64,000 nt of DNA from Metallyticus violacea (taxonomy: Eukaryota > Arthropoda > Insecta > Mantodea > Metallyticidae), in the NCBI GenBank assembly GCA_030762175.1, contig CM060830.1, positions 51,209,501-51,273,500 of the forward strand, given 5' to 3'. Both the position numbers and the translations under genes were made by a program. How positions within the stretch are numbered: the stretch's first letter is position 1; each line of letters begins with the position of its first letter. The notes below the pieces were generated by a model. That model was not told where the DNA came from, made no database searches, and saw nothing but the letters and a program-made list of their open reading frames with translations. Of the stretch, positions 22,873-33,130 are shown in pieces.

Positions 22873-22989
22873 AGTAGGCAGAACGATGATGCAAATATCA
22901 AATGCCAACTCGACTTGAGTTTCAAATATCTGAGATAGGGGATATTTTTAGTCTCCTACTTTTGGCACACTACTCAATGCTATGATGAG

Positions 22990-23190
22990 TTATTGTTGAT
23001 TTAGTTTATTTGTGAATGCTCTTTAACATCTCAGGTCATCAGCATCCCATTCAATTCAAGCTAACAAATTTTGTTCAGGGACCTCTTCTTTCAGACTTGA
23101 GGTTCTTTTTCGTGCCATAAATGTTCGACTTGGGACCCACAGCTTTACTTCCCTTCTGAAGGAAGCTATACTTAGGATCATAATGCCCCA
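22990..23190 (-). mobile_element. SINE family B, 3' part
   Basis: Shares ctctttaacatctcaggtca, cagcatcccattcaa, gacttgaggttctt and ttacttcccttctgaaggaa with the copies at 30987, 34122 and 44530. The tRNA-like head is not recognisable past about 23190. Confidence 0.8.
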
Positions 23191-23384
23191 AAAAAACTAT
23201 GATGAGGAAAAAGCAGTTAGCAGAATAGATAGCAGGATACATCTGACCAGATTCCATATTATGTGCTACAAATTCCATATTTTCTCATAAGGAACAGACC
23301 CAGACTATTTAGGTGGGAAGGTAGAATTCTGTCCACTCATTTTAGATGTAGTTTAGGTGGGCAGTTTGTTTCAACATTTTAGTC

Positions 23385-23600
23385 AGGATGGTCTCCTTGG
23401 TCTACTGGTAACATTTGCAACTGCTAATCTGGAGTTTCTGGGTCAATTCTGAATTTGGTCAAGTTTCTGCGCAAAATGTTTTTCAGAATTTTTCCTTACC
23501 CTAAGGAGGAGAATGGTAGATAACTTTAATGAGCCAAGGACTCTGAACTGATTTGCACCATCATTAATTCATTTTATTCATTCATTCTTTTATTCTTCAA
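23385..23600 (+). mobile_element. tRNA-derived SINE, family D
   Basis: The head ggtctccttggtctactggt and tctgggtcaattctgaat resemble A and B boxes. The body (ttaccctaaggaggagaatg, ccaaggactctgaactgatt) differs from families A to C. A single copy was seen in this window. Confidence 0.5.
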
Positions 23601-23649
23601 AAGACTATGTTTAGATATCTCTTGATGTATTTATAACCATATTACCTTC

Positions 23650-23785
23650 ACACAGTCATGTCCAAAGGGCAACATAGAGCACAGCATGGCCTCTGAGCAA
23701 AAGTTATTGGCCATTTCAAGCCCTGAATTGAATGGGGCACTAATGACCTGAGAAATTAAAGAGCAACTGTAAATAAACAAATTAA
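23650..23785 (+). mobile_element. SINE family B, 3' fragment in + orientation
   Basis: cctctgagcaaaagttattg, ccctgaattgaatggg and gacctgagaaattaaagagc are the complement of the 3' part of the minus-strand family B copies. Confidence 0.7.
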
Positions 23786-25617
23786 CCTAGCAGCACCCTA
23801 TTGGCATTTTGATCTCAGAGTCCACTACAATACTACCATCCTATTGGGGAATGCCCACAAGGCTGCCTTTGGATAAAAGAAAATCAATCAGACAGCAAGA
23901 AACAATCAGGACCTAAAGAATAAGAAAGCAGAGCTCTTATATTGAAGATGTGGCACAGTCATTAAACCAATAATAATTTAGCTTCTAAACTCTCACAGAC
24001 AAATCTTTTGCAAGTATGTAGAGCCAAATTTACTATTATTTTAAATGTAGTTCATTCAGTCTTTTACTTTTATTAACTTATGTTATAAAACTAATTATGT
24101 TCTTACCCAGTTATATTTGAAGGCATTTCATCATGATTTTCATAAGAAACATTAGTTATTGTTGCTGCTGATATAAAACACCAAGTTTTATATAAATTTA
24201 TGGCATGTAGAAAGAGACCCACTAGCTATTGCCTGGTTTACAATTTTTGTCATTTTAGTGATCTCCCTGCATCATTTCCTCTGGCTTTTCTTGCAGTAGA
24301 CATGTTCATTCCTTCCATTTAAGAATTCAACTTAAATTACATTATTTATAATTAAATTAGGTTAGTACATTAACATCATTACAAAATATGGCTTTCTCTA
24401 TAGGGTAAACTGAGACATGGAATGTCAAAATTAATAGCAAATTTTTATTTATGTTAAATATATTACAAAAAATGGCTCTATAATATAATAAAATTTTTCA
24501 TATCCAAAATTATAGCATTGTGACTGTTCAGTAATGTACGAGAGAAATTATGTTTAAAAGTTCATGTTACATGATTCACCCTTAAATCTATTTGTATATA
24601 TGAGCTGAATCCTCCACTATATTTATCAGTCACTCTCAAAATGAATTCTTGACATTCACTGATTGTTTACCATACCTGTCATTATACTCCTATTGAGAAA
24701 TCATGCATTTCTGCTGCAGTTGACAATTACATGAAAGTAAAAGGAAAATAATATAGGTGTTAAGAACTACCAACTTCTGCATATACTGAAGTATAATTGA
24801 GGGAGTTTGAGAATGAGTTTTAAAAAATAATTTGTAGTAAATACCTAATAGCATTTACTGTTAAGATAAAATAATTACATCATTCAATACAACTGAAAAT
24901 AGCAAAATATTATATTTTAAATTTATATAGCCAGCATGCTGGTCATTCTGTTGGGCTTCAAATTCTATAAAATCCCAGAAGAGGGCATACATAATAAAAC
25001 TGGCTGAGACCAAGACTTGTCTACACAGTAACCAAAAATTCATGAAAGACCCCTTTCACCTCTCCCAATCATTACTATATTTGCGCAAGGCAGGAATTAT
25101 TGGTGATTGGCTGTCTACATTACACAGGGTGCAGAGTTCAAATAAGAAAAGGTTTCAGTTTGTCAATAAAAGCAAACATATTTGAGCCAGCACGTTTATT
25201 TTGGTTAGGCTCAGCCTCACGTGAACTCTCTACCTCTAATTAACATATAAATTAGTTTCTTCATCCTCATTTTTATTCTGTCTATTGAAGTGATTTTTTT
25301 TAGTAAAACGAGCAGATTTCATATCAGCTGTTTGGATTATTATTTTGGTTATCAATAACAAAACAAATCATATTTCATGTAAATACTTGTGATGCATCTA
25401 GCGTAAGGCTTCTCTAAAGGCTTCATTTGCATATATGAATATTGTAAGATTACATTGTGACTTTTAATCAAAATTCTATTTTATTTTAAAGAATAATGAT
25501 TAAAGTGATAAAATAGAATAGTTTCATTAAATAAATATAGCCATGTTATACTTTTTGTTTGAACATGAAACTTGAAAATGTATTTGCTTTTTGTAAAATG
25601 TTTTGTTCTGCTCTTAG

Positions 25618-25763
25618 AGCCGAGAATGTGGAGAAACATTAGCAAGCATCTTGTTAAATTCAGCAGATCTGTTTCGACTGGACCTGGATGGTGCTCAGGT
25701 CCTTGTTCCACTTGTCATCGATGCTTTGGAAATTGTATTGCCAGAAAAGGAACTCAAATTGAA
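25618..25763 (+). CDS. RALGAPB: RALGAPB exon 5 of window
   Basis: The exon follows acceptor tctgctcttag and ends AA|gtaggc in phase 2. It encodes about 48 residues beginning SRECGETLASILLNSADLF and containing LVPLVIDALEIVLPEKELKL. The latter matches the vertebrate pattern of a hydrophobic helix ending in Ile-Leu-Pro-Asp/Glu-Arg/Lys-Glu-Leu. Donor +4/+5 (gg) is not consensus, but the phase links cleanly to the next exon. Confidence 0.94.
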
Positions 25764-26114
25764 GTAGGCATTTTTTAAACAAGTAAATAATTCATAGAAT
25801 CTTGATTAAGTTTCCTAAAGGAAATAGTTTCACAATAGTTTTAATTACATTAAATTAAATTAAATTATTTTTCACTTTTTAATCATGTGCATGGTATTAG
25901 ACTTGTCAAAGACTTATCATGACACTATTGATACAGATATTAATATTTTGCAATTACAGATCATTATAAAGCACAGTTTTAAAATGCAACAATACTACAA
26001 TTGATAAGAGCTGTAATGAATATTTATGAATAGCAAGCTTTGAAATGCTCATCTACTGAACGACAACATGTATGTAAAATGACAAAAATGCGTTTAATAA
26101 ATTAAGAAAGGATG

Positions 26115-26882
26115 AATTATTTTAAAAGCACTCTTTATTGCTTCACTTACTGAAATAATTGTAACAAAGAAAGATAAAAAAAAATTTAAAAAATTCACAT
26201 ATCATCCATGGGCTACAAAAAAGTTTCAGAAAATTCTTAAAAATTTTAATATCAGGTTGGTACCGATTAACAAGTTTAATGTTAAACATCTTCTCACAGA
26301 CAATGTTAATGACAGTATTCCACAGGAGAAAAAAATCAGGCATTTACAAAATAAGTTGTGAAGAATGTGAAAAAATCTACATAGGGAAAACAAAGAGAAA
26401 CATAGGCACACGGTTAAAAGAATATTTGAGGAACATAAAATACAAGCAAATTGAGAAATCAGCAGTGCCATTTCATTTTTGGACAGAAAACCACAATATA
26501 ATGAATAAAGCAAAATTATTAAAATCAGTGCAAGGACCTACAGAATTAGCAACATGGGAGAAAATATACATTTACAAATACAGAGACAGTTTAATGAATT
26601 TTGACACTTTCGGCGATGAAAATATAAACTTTAAGTTCATCACACCTCTGCCAGAGCAGAATACCCACAACACAACGAATTATCCAACAGTCGGAGATTT
26701 GAACTGATGATGAGAACAACCTGTTCTCGAAACCGGTCTACAACAATGACAAGTAAGTGAAGCATAAGAGTGTGTAGTTCGACTGTGTCATAAAATGTTT
26801 TCAATTAATTGTAACAAGTTTCCAAAACCATTGTCTTGAATTATTTCAGTAATTGAAGCAGTAAGGAGTGTTTTTAAAATAC
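26115..26882 (+). mobile_element. Penelope-like element with intact GIY-YIG frame, ribozyme and inverted flanks
   Basis: An open frame (26279-26707, 142 codons) reads SGIYKISCEECEKIYIGKTK, with GIY-type and YIG motifs and a Cys-x-x-Cys insert, then FHFWTENH (His-x5-His) and the C-terminal ELATWEKIYIYKYRDSLMNF tail. Upstream frames (26160-26280) carry the linker. A clean hammerhead core follows at once (26704-26738). Sequence at 26118-26165 recurs in inverted form at 26828-26882 (gcttcacttactgaaataat versus its complement), bracketing the element. The reverse transcriptase is absent, so this is a truncated copy, but the endonuclease frame is the least damaged in the window. Confidence 0.85.
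26704..26745 (+). ncRNA. Hammerhead ribozyme, best-preserved copy
   Basis: CTGATGA (26704-26710), one unpaired T, stem II GAGAAC/GTTCTC (26712-26717 with 26723-26728) with loop AACCT, GAAAC (26729-26733), a two-base loop CG and GTC (26736-26738). Predicted self-cleavage is after C26738. Partial pairing of TTGAA (upstream) with TACAA (downstream) can form stem I. Penelope-like elements are known to carry such minimal type I hammerheads with very short stem III (established knowledge). Activity is inferred, not shown. Confidence 0.75.
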
Positions 26883-27050
26883 GTCACTCCTTTTTCTTTA
26901 ATTATCATCTGCCTCACTGTGTTCATCCCATTAAATTTTGTATTTAAATTATTTTCTAAATTTCTGCAATATATTTAATAATATGAGGTCTTAATTCCTA
27001 AGTATTTGAAACTATTTTCAAAAAGCAAATTTTATAATAACTAACAATAT

Positions 27051-27222
27051 TTTTTTTCTTCTTTTTATATCATGAAAATGTACTTGAGAAATAGTTTGGA
27101 ATGTTTTAATAGTGCATATCACATAGCACAATATTGTTTTTTTTTTCTTTTTATATCATGAAAATGTACTTGGGAGATAGTTTGGAATGTTTTAATAGTG
27201 CATTTCACATAGCACAATATTG
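27051..27222. repeat. 86-bp tandem duplication
   Basis: Two adjacent units (about 27051-27136 and 27137-27222) share ctttttatatcatgaaaatg and the end cacatagcacaatattg at an 86-base offset, with a handful of differences. No coding content. Confidence 0.9.
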
Positions 27223-27636
27223 CATATGAGGTAAAGTAAAAAAATTTTCTACACTTTTGCCATAACACATCTTTAGGTTTGTCACACTGCTTTCTGTGCA
27301 TGTATGCTAAAGAGTCAGCACTACTGTGTTCATATGATCAAAGTTTTACCTGCTTTTGACCTTGCTATGACAGTGTAAACTTGGCTGCTCCATTAGCAGA
27401 ATGCATCAATGAGGAGCAAAGAACAGTGATCCAATTTCCTTGATCAACACCGTTAGACACTGAAATTCATTCGAAGGTTTCAACACAATACAAAGGCAGT
27501 GTCCCATCACATAGAAGTATACAGAGGGAGTATACAGAGGTTTCTAAATAGGCTTTGTAACTTTTATTTTTACAGCTACTAGAAATACTTATGTTCTATT
27601 ATTAAAATTTACCTTATTGGTTGTTCCTGCTTGCAG

Positions 27637-27721
27637 ATCTCCATCAGTGTCTAAAACTGAGCTGAGAAGGGCATCTATACATTTACTGCTGTCAATGTTG
27701 GTGCTGCCACTACATTACCAG
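27637..27721 (+). CDS. RALGAPB: RALGAPB exon 6 of window
   Basis: This short exon (85 bp) has acceptor tgcttgcag and donor CAG|gtactt. After completing the Lys codon split with exon 5 it encodes SPSVSKTELRRASIHLLLSM and VLPLHYQ. The Thr-Glu-Leu-Arg-Arg-x-Ser-Ile helix followed by Leu-Pro-Leu is diagnostic of RalGAP beta. It ends in phase 0. Confidence 0.94.
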
Positions 27722-28129
27722 GTACTTAGTGATGCATAGTAATCAATAATTACACCTTATGTATTCATAATAGCTTATCAACAATAATGACAATATACTG
27801 AGACAGATTTAAGTACCTATGTATTTTCAATCTTTTATTAGGTCTTCAAATGTTTGCCATGTCTGCATAATATTGGAGTGTAAGAACATTTTGTAATTTC
27901 TAACTAGGTATTTCATATTCCACATGTGCACGATTGAATGTGATCAATATGTCAAGTCACAGAAGTACTGTTTTTGCATGTAGAAAAAATTATATCGCTG
28001 CCATCAGGTTAAAACAATTAATTTGAAAGACTAATTTTTAAGAATTCAAATCTTTCAACTAAAAACTGGCCACAACTGCCTTGCAAGCCCACCTGCACAA
28101 GATAAAAAAAGTACCAAAGTAAACACTGT

Positions 28130-28430
28130 GTACATGCAATCAACTGCAGCAACCACTGCATCCTCTATCTCCTCCTTTCTACATCACGGGTAAAGGCAAT
28201 ATTGCAGGGAAGCATGTGATCAGCCCTGATACCCCATCGTTTGCGCAGCTTTCTAGATCAAAGCATGATACCTCTCTATCAGGCAGCTCCCCTAGTGTCC
28301 TCATGAGGCTGAACCACATTCCAGACCTCCCTAACTTAGAACATTTCTAAGTAGGTACCAGTTATTGAACCTAGGACCTCCCAGACAGTAATGTTGACTA
28401 TTAGACCAAGAAGGCAATCAAATACATATG
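28130..28430 (-). mobile_element. tRNA-derived SINE, family C
   Basis: The minus strand reads cttggtctaatagtcaac and ggaggtcctaggttcaataa, resembling tRNA A and B boxes, at 28426-28360. The downstream body (to about 28130) is unlike families A and B. Confidence 0.6.
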
Positions 28431-28487
28431 CTATCATCAGTTAAAAATAAAATTTAAAATATAGTAATATATAGCATTTTAATGAGA

Positions 28488-28612
28488 AAATCACTGAAAT
28501 TCACTAATTTTGTTCCACTTACTTAGAACCATACTGATGATGAAGGCAATAGCCTTCAAAACATGTCCAAGTAAGTGTGCAAAATTAGTGAAAATTGAGT
28601 GATTTCAATTTA
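28488..28612. mobile_element. Penelope-end palindrome enclosing a hammerhead
   Basis: Inverted arms of about 36 bp (near 28490-28524 and 28569-28605, with mismatches; core CACTTACTT versus AAGTAAGTG) flank a ribozyme-like core at 28534-28567. The same pseudo-LTR type occurs at 34745-34800 and 35095-35125. Confidence 0.7.
28534..28570 (+). ncRNA. Hammerhead-like core, G12 altered
   Basis: CTGATGA (28534-28540), T, stem GAAGGC/GCCTTC with loop AATA, then AAAAC-AT-GTC (28558-28567). The conserved G of GAAA is A here, which should abolish activity. Stem II is fully paired. Confidence 0.6.
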
Positions 28613-28930
28613 CCATTTATAAAATCATCTGAGTCACATGCGTATTTGTACATTAAATCAATAAACATATAATGTATTTATCAACATAGTACATCATATT
28701 CTGCTTATTTTAATAATTATCAATAAAATATATAGCTCTAATTTTAACTGTGATTAATGTTTTACGGGAGGTTGCTGTAGAATATTGTACAATATTTTTT
28801 ACATCTTTGTTGTTGAGCGATTCTGTTAATGTAAAGGAAAATAGTTATATTATCTGTTGTAACTGGTTTTAGTATTGTCTGTTCATGCTGTGTTCTTATG
28901 TCTCAGTTATAAAGTATATTATAGATGGTA

Positions 28931-29208
28931 GCACCACCATGGGTGGCCAAGTTTTTTAAGGCATGAACTCGAAAGCGAGAGGTCTGGGGTTCGAATCCTG
29001 CCAGGACCTCTTCCCTGACTGAGGTTTTTTCCAGGTTTTCCTCAGTCCTCATAAATGGCAAATGCCGGGGAGATACCCTAAACTTAGGCCTGGGATGTTT
29101 CCTTCCTTAAAAAAATACTTTCCCAATACATCATTTCATCTCATGTTTCTTCAGTGCCCACTGCCTGTGGTACCTCAGTAGTAAGTTGTAGTAGTAGTAG
29201 TAGTAGTA
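28931..29208 (+). mobile_element. tRNA-derived SINE family A
   Basis: Good copy: gggtggccaagttttttaag, ggtctggggttcgaatcctg (near-consensus B box), cctcagtcctca, taccctaaacttaggcct and tttcccaatacatcatttca. It ends in a short GTA repeat. Confidence 0.85.
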
Positions 29209-29670
29209 CCTAAGTAGAGAGTTTTGTTATTGACACTCAAGATTTTTACCAATTTTATCTAGTTTTTTCTCTATTAAACTATGTTTTTGTGTATCTTTAA
29301 ACCAGGAGATGCTAGTTCATGCAGTTCTGGAAGAAGTAATTTAATTGCAAAAATAGTGAATAAACTGCACTTGCAGATAATAAGTGATTAATATTTAAAA
29401 TAAAGTTTACATGCAAAACTGCTTTGCTCTAGAGCGAATTGTCTAACCCTCTTCTTGAAACCAGCAGGGAGCAAATTCAGGAAGTGTGGTGCAAGGTCAT
29501 GAGAAAAAGGGGGTTAGAAATGGAGTATGGACACTACAGATGCAGTATGCCTAATAAGACATTACACAGTACTTGAGTGGTCAAATTTTATATACAAGGC
29601 TCTATATTATGTATAAGATTATGTGATTTACATTCCATGGATTCTTATAAAATATACATGGAATAAGTTA

Positions 29671-29945
29671 AAGAAGAAGAAGAGGAAGAGGAGGAGGAGG
29701 AAGAAGAAGAAGAAGAGGAGGAGGAGGAAGAGGAAGAGGAGGAAGAAGAGGAGGAGGAGGAGGAAGAAGAAGAGGAGGAAGAAGAGGAGGAAGAAGAAGA
29801 AGAAGAGGAGGAAGAAGAAGAAGAAGAAGAAGAGGAGGAGGAGGAGGAGGAGGAGGAAGAGGAGGGGGAAGAAGAGGAGGAAGAAGAAGAAGAAGAAGAA
29901 GAAGAAGGAGGAGGAGGAGGAGGAGGAGGAGGAGGAGGAGGAGGA
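29671..29945. repeat. GAA/GGA polypurine tract, 275 bp
   Basis: Uninterrupted purines on the + strand, a mix of GAA, GAG and GGA units, some in GGA blocks and some in GAA blocks. It creates chance ORFs in all frames (poly-Lys/Arg, poly-Ser, poly-Leu/Pro). The strand asymmetry makes it a candidate triplex-forming or replication-slowing site (inference). Confidence 0.95.
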
Positions 29946-30619
29946 AGCCCATTATCTTGAAAGCAACAAGTAAACAATTAATGGGAACATTTCTTCATTT
30001 GAGGGGGAACAACAATGATATTAGTTACATTTTATTTACTGAATTTTTTCAAGGCCATTTCAGTTTTTTTTAATGGGAACTTTCTTTTCCTTTCCCTCTT
30101 AAAAGCAAACAACTTTTGTTTAAACATGTTTTTATTAAACCAACCATTATTTTATAAAATATTTAATAAGTTTGAAAAAATTATTAACATTAATACTTTT
30201 ACATTTTTCCTCCTTACCTTTATAACTAGTTTCATAACTTCATTATTTATATCAATAAAAAAATTATACATTTTCAATAAATTGTCATTTAGTTTTATTA
30301 ATTTAACTGATTACTGAACCTTTGTCTTCAGCTCATCATCAGCAGTATCCTACTGGAATATCTGGAAGAATTGGGTTCAACCATTATATTAAAATTTAAG
30401 TTTATTGCAAATTGTGCATGTAATGAACAAAAATAATGCCATCATAGTTGTATACTAGCTCTCATAAATATAAACAACATGTGTAAATAAAATTAATATT
30501 ATTTTTTGTTTCTTGCAATTTCTTAATTTGATGCAAATAAAGTAAAGTATTTTAACACATACATAAAACCAATTTCATATAATTTCAAAAATAAGAAAAC
30601 ATATTAAAATCAAAGTACA

Positions 30620-30986
30620 TAATTTTCCTATCCATGTTCTCAGTACATGTAAACTTACCATTGTTAATAAACTTTTAAATTTCCTACTTGCTCACCCTGA
30701 CTTTATGGAGTTGCATTCCTTCCATATCCCAGTACAATTAACCCCAGGTTGAGTATGTAGTGGGGATCTATATTCACTCCTGAATAGTGCAATTGTCAAC
30801 ATTATTGTTTCCATTTATCTCACCCACCTTCCATAACCATTTTTGTCTCACTTTGCCTATATATTCTCCCAATTCCTTAATATTTCCTACTAATTTTAAA
30901 TTTAAAATCCCTCTGCCTCCCATTTCATTTGGTAAATTTTCCCACTTACATAATAGGAACTGTTCCCTTCAAAATTTAGTTTGCTT
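30620..30986 (-). mobile_element. LINE 3' end, distal half (split by SINE B)
   Basis: Homologous to 16070-16289 and to 16590-16700 (attttaaatttaaaat, cccatttcatttggtaaatt). It ends in tagtttgcttttttt where the SINE at 30987 begins. Confidence 0.65.
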
Positions 30987-31268
30987 TTTTTATTTGACGC
31001 TCTTTAACATCTCAGGTCATCAGCATCCCATTCAAATCAGGGCATGAAACGGCCAACAAATTTTGCTCAGAGGTTCTCTTTTTCCCGACTTGAGGTTCTT
31101 TATTGTGCCGTAAATGTACGACATGGGACCCTGGCTTTACTTCCCTTCTGAAGGAAGCCATACTTAGGATTTTTACGCCCGAAAAAATTCATCGGTCCTG
31201 GCCAGGATCGAACCCGCGATCTTGGGTTTAGGAGGCAAGTATGATGACCACTACACCACCAGGACCGA
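30987..31268 (-). mobile_element. tRNA-derived SINE family B
   Basis: The minus strand starts cggtcctggtggtgtagtgg and has tcgcgggttcgatcctggcc, close to tRNA A and B boxes. Body and 3' end match the copies at 34122, 44530 and 22990. The element is inserted into a LINE relic. Confidence 0.88.
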
Positions 31269-31740
31269 CCCTTGCATTCTAATATACAGTGCTAAGTATA
31301 TCTGGTTCTTCACACATAGGACATATCCCTTTAATATATATCCATTTTTTATTCCACTTAAATATATTACTCCTGTTCTAAACCATGGCAGTCCTTCCCT
31401 TCCTGCCTTATCACAGATTTCAATATATCTCTCTGTTTCCCACATTTTTTATTAGTGTGCTATATAATTTCAGAGATTTTTTTGGCATTAAGATTTGACT
31501 ATATTTCCTGTTTTTCAATATCCTCAATTCTTATTGTTATCTCTTTCCAAAATCCTTTTCCCAATCTTTCTCCCTCAGACCATATTGATCCTGCCCACTT
31601 CTTGTGGAATATTTTGGATTTTGCTGGACTGTCAGAAAATGTTAATTTAAAACAGGTCTATATTCTCATTTTTCCTATTTTCAATTTTCTCATTAATGAT
31701 AGGATTAATAACATCTTATAATATTTCTAGATAGAGAGCA
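31269..31740 (-). mobile_element. LINE ORF2 C-terminal relic
   Basis: Minus-strand frame 31445-31251 reads WETERYIEICDKAGREGLPW and FRTGVIYLSGIKNGYILKGY then VLCVKN, the domain after the reverse transcriptase, with a remnant of a Cys-x-x-Cys pair. The basic helix-like segment upstream (31740-31450) is broken by stops. Confidence 0.7.
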
Positions 31741-32300
31741 CCACTGAAATTTTCCCTAAAGAATAATGGATCAGTGATTGTATCACCTAGAATACCTGCT
31801 CAGACATTTATTTTCCTCTGTCACTGTGTAATGCCTTGTTTAAAAAAAAATGGTTTATCATCACTCCGGTACCTACAATTATGTTGATGTGCAGAACCAT
31901 AAGGTAAAATGTGCATTCATCAGAAGAACAAATATTTCAGGTGATTCTTAGTCTCTTGGGCATTATCTCAAAATTTTTTATTTTTTGATTAAAATCATCT
32001 TCTGCCAATTTTTTATGTATTTCAACTTTATAAGAATGAAACCTCTGTACGTTCAAAATTTTACAAATTAAACTCATCAAAATTCTGATGTGAGAAGAGG
32101 TTTTCAGAAAGTGAAATTATTGGATTAGCAGAGATATATCCTAGGACTTCAACCGTAATACTCTGTTTGCCTAAATTTCTCAACTAAGTTAGGTACCTGA
32201 TTATGGCTTAAAACTTCTATCAGCAGCTCTTTGGTTGAACATTCAAGCTGTCTATCTTGCACATTGATTTTTAGACCATAAATGAAAATAATTTCAACTC
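31690..32300 (-). mobile_element. DDE transposase relic (Tc/mariner superfamily)
   Basis: The minus strand, about 31850-31690, reads KINV-AGILGDTITDPLFF and ENFSGALYLEIL, the same block as at 63325-63131. That Asn-Val-Trp-Ala-Gly-Ile and Phe-Phe-Glu-x-Asn-Leu pattern marks the second catalytic region of this transposase group. Upstream text to about 32300 contains a broken RTEYYG-like start. Its boundary with the LINE at 31740 is unclear. Confidence 0.55.
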
Positions 32301-32988
32301 TTTCTTGTAAAGTGTACACCAATGAGCACCTGAATATCCCTTCACTGGAGTATTTCAGTAAATGAAAAATTGTGACTTAATCCTACACAGTTATTAACGG
32401 TTTGTTTATGAGGATGTAAACAAAAAAAATTAAACTTCTGTGCTTAAACTGCATATGTGTTTCGTTAAATTCAAACAAATGAAATCTAAGTTAGGCTTTC
32501 AATATAATAACATTAATAATTTTTTCAAACTTCTTAAATATTTTATAAAATAATGGTTGGTTTATAAAAACATGTTTCAGACAAAAGTTATAATATCATA
32601 GTTGTTCTCTCTCAAATAAAGAAACATTCACCAATAATTGTTTTCTTGAAAATGTGTTGCGTTCAAGATAATCCGCTAGAAAATTTTTAAAAAACACTCT
32701 ATATAACAAAACTCAGTAATGAATGAATACTGACTTGACAAATCTGTAAAACTGTTCTCATTCTTTGTTATGATTTCCTACTGTAGCTATATACCATAAT
32801 TCAAAATTGAATATATGAGAATGTTGACAGAATATTCATTTACATGTTTTTTTTTTAAATTCAGAATATAAGAGAACTTTGTGTCATACATTCATTTTTC
32901 AGCATATCAGTGCTTCACTGTCAATAGCTTCTAATCACATATTTAATTATTGTATATTTTAAGTTTATATCGTTAATATTTTTTGCAG

Positions 32989-33130
32989 AATTTACCAATT
33001 AAAGAGCTTGGAGGAGGAATGCAAGATCATATACCACTCACTTTCGCACAATTGAAACCAAGATTGATGAATCTCCTTATAAATGCTTTGCAAGTCGAAG
33101 CAGATCCACATAATGCTCAGATGCTGCTAG
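32989..33130 (+). CDS. RALGAPB: RALGAPB exon 7 of window
   Basis: The acceptor is tattttttgcag and the donor is CTAG|gtaagc in phase 1. It encodes 47 residues from NLPIKELGGGMQDHIP through LTFAQLKPRLMNLLINALQV to EADPHNAQMLL. The second half corresponds to the vertebrate helix with Leu-Lys-Leu-Arg-Leu-Val-Asn-Ile-Leu and the following Thr/Ala-Asp-Pro-x-Asn segment. About 5.3 kb of repeat-rich intron separates it from exon 6. Confidence 0.95.

Larger units (their letters stand above)
20707..25617. other. RALGAPB intron 4 of window: contents
   Basis: A cluster of SINE fragments from at least three families occupies 22597-23785. The rest (20707-22596 and 23786-25617) is AT-rich with no supported feature. 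Short ORFs at 21871-22077, 23075-23278 and 24861-25043 (all minus) are chance or SINE-derived frames. Confidence 0.55.
25764..27636. other. RALGAPB intron 5 of window: contents
   Basis: Contains the Penelope endonuclease/ribozyme unit with inverted flanks (26115-26882) and an 86-bp tandem duplication (27051-27222). 25764-26114 and 27223-27636 are otherwise blank. Confidence 0.6.
27722..32988. other. RALGAPB intron 6 of window: contents
   Basis: Contains a minus-strand SINE (28130-28430), a ribozyme-bearing palindrome (28488-28612), a + strand SINE (28931-29208), the GAA/GGA tract (29671-29945), a LINE 3' end split by a SINE (30620-31740) and a degraded DDE transposase (31690-32300). 29209-29670, 29946-30620 and 32300-32988 hold nothing I can name beyond a Penelope-like end box near 32924. 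Confidence 0.6.

Noticed and set aside
29623..29973. ORFs over the polypurine tract (Lys/Arg/Glu-rich on +, poly-Ser or Leu/Pro on -)
   Set aside because: Pure consequence of GAA/GGA repetition; no non-repetitive coding sequence attached.
30320..30345. ctcatcatcagcag as a further hammerhead (minus strand CTGATGATGAG)
   Set aside because: No stem II and no GAAA downstream.
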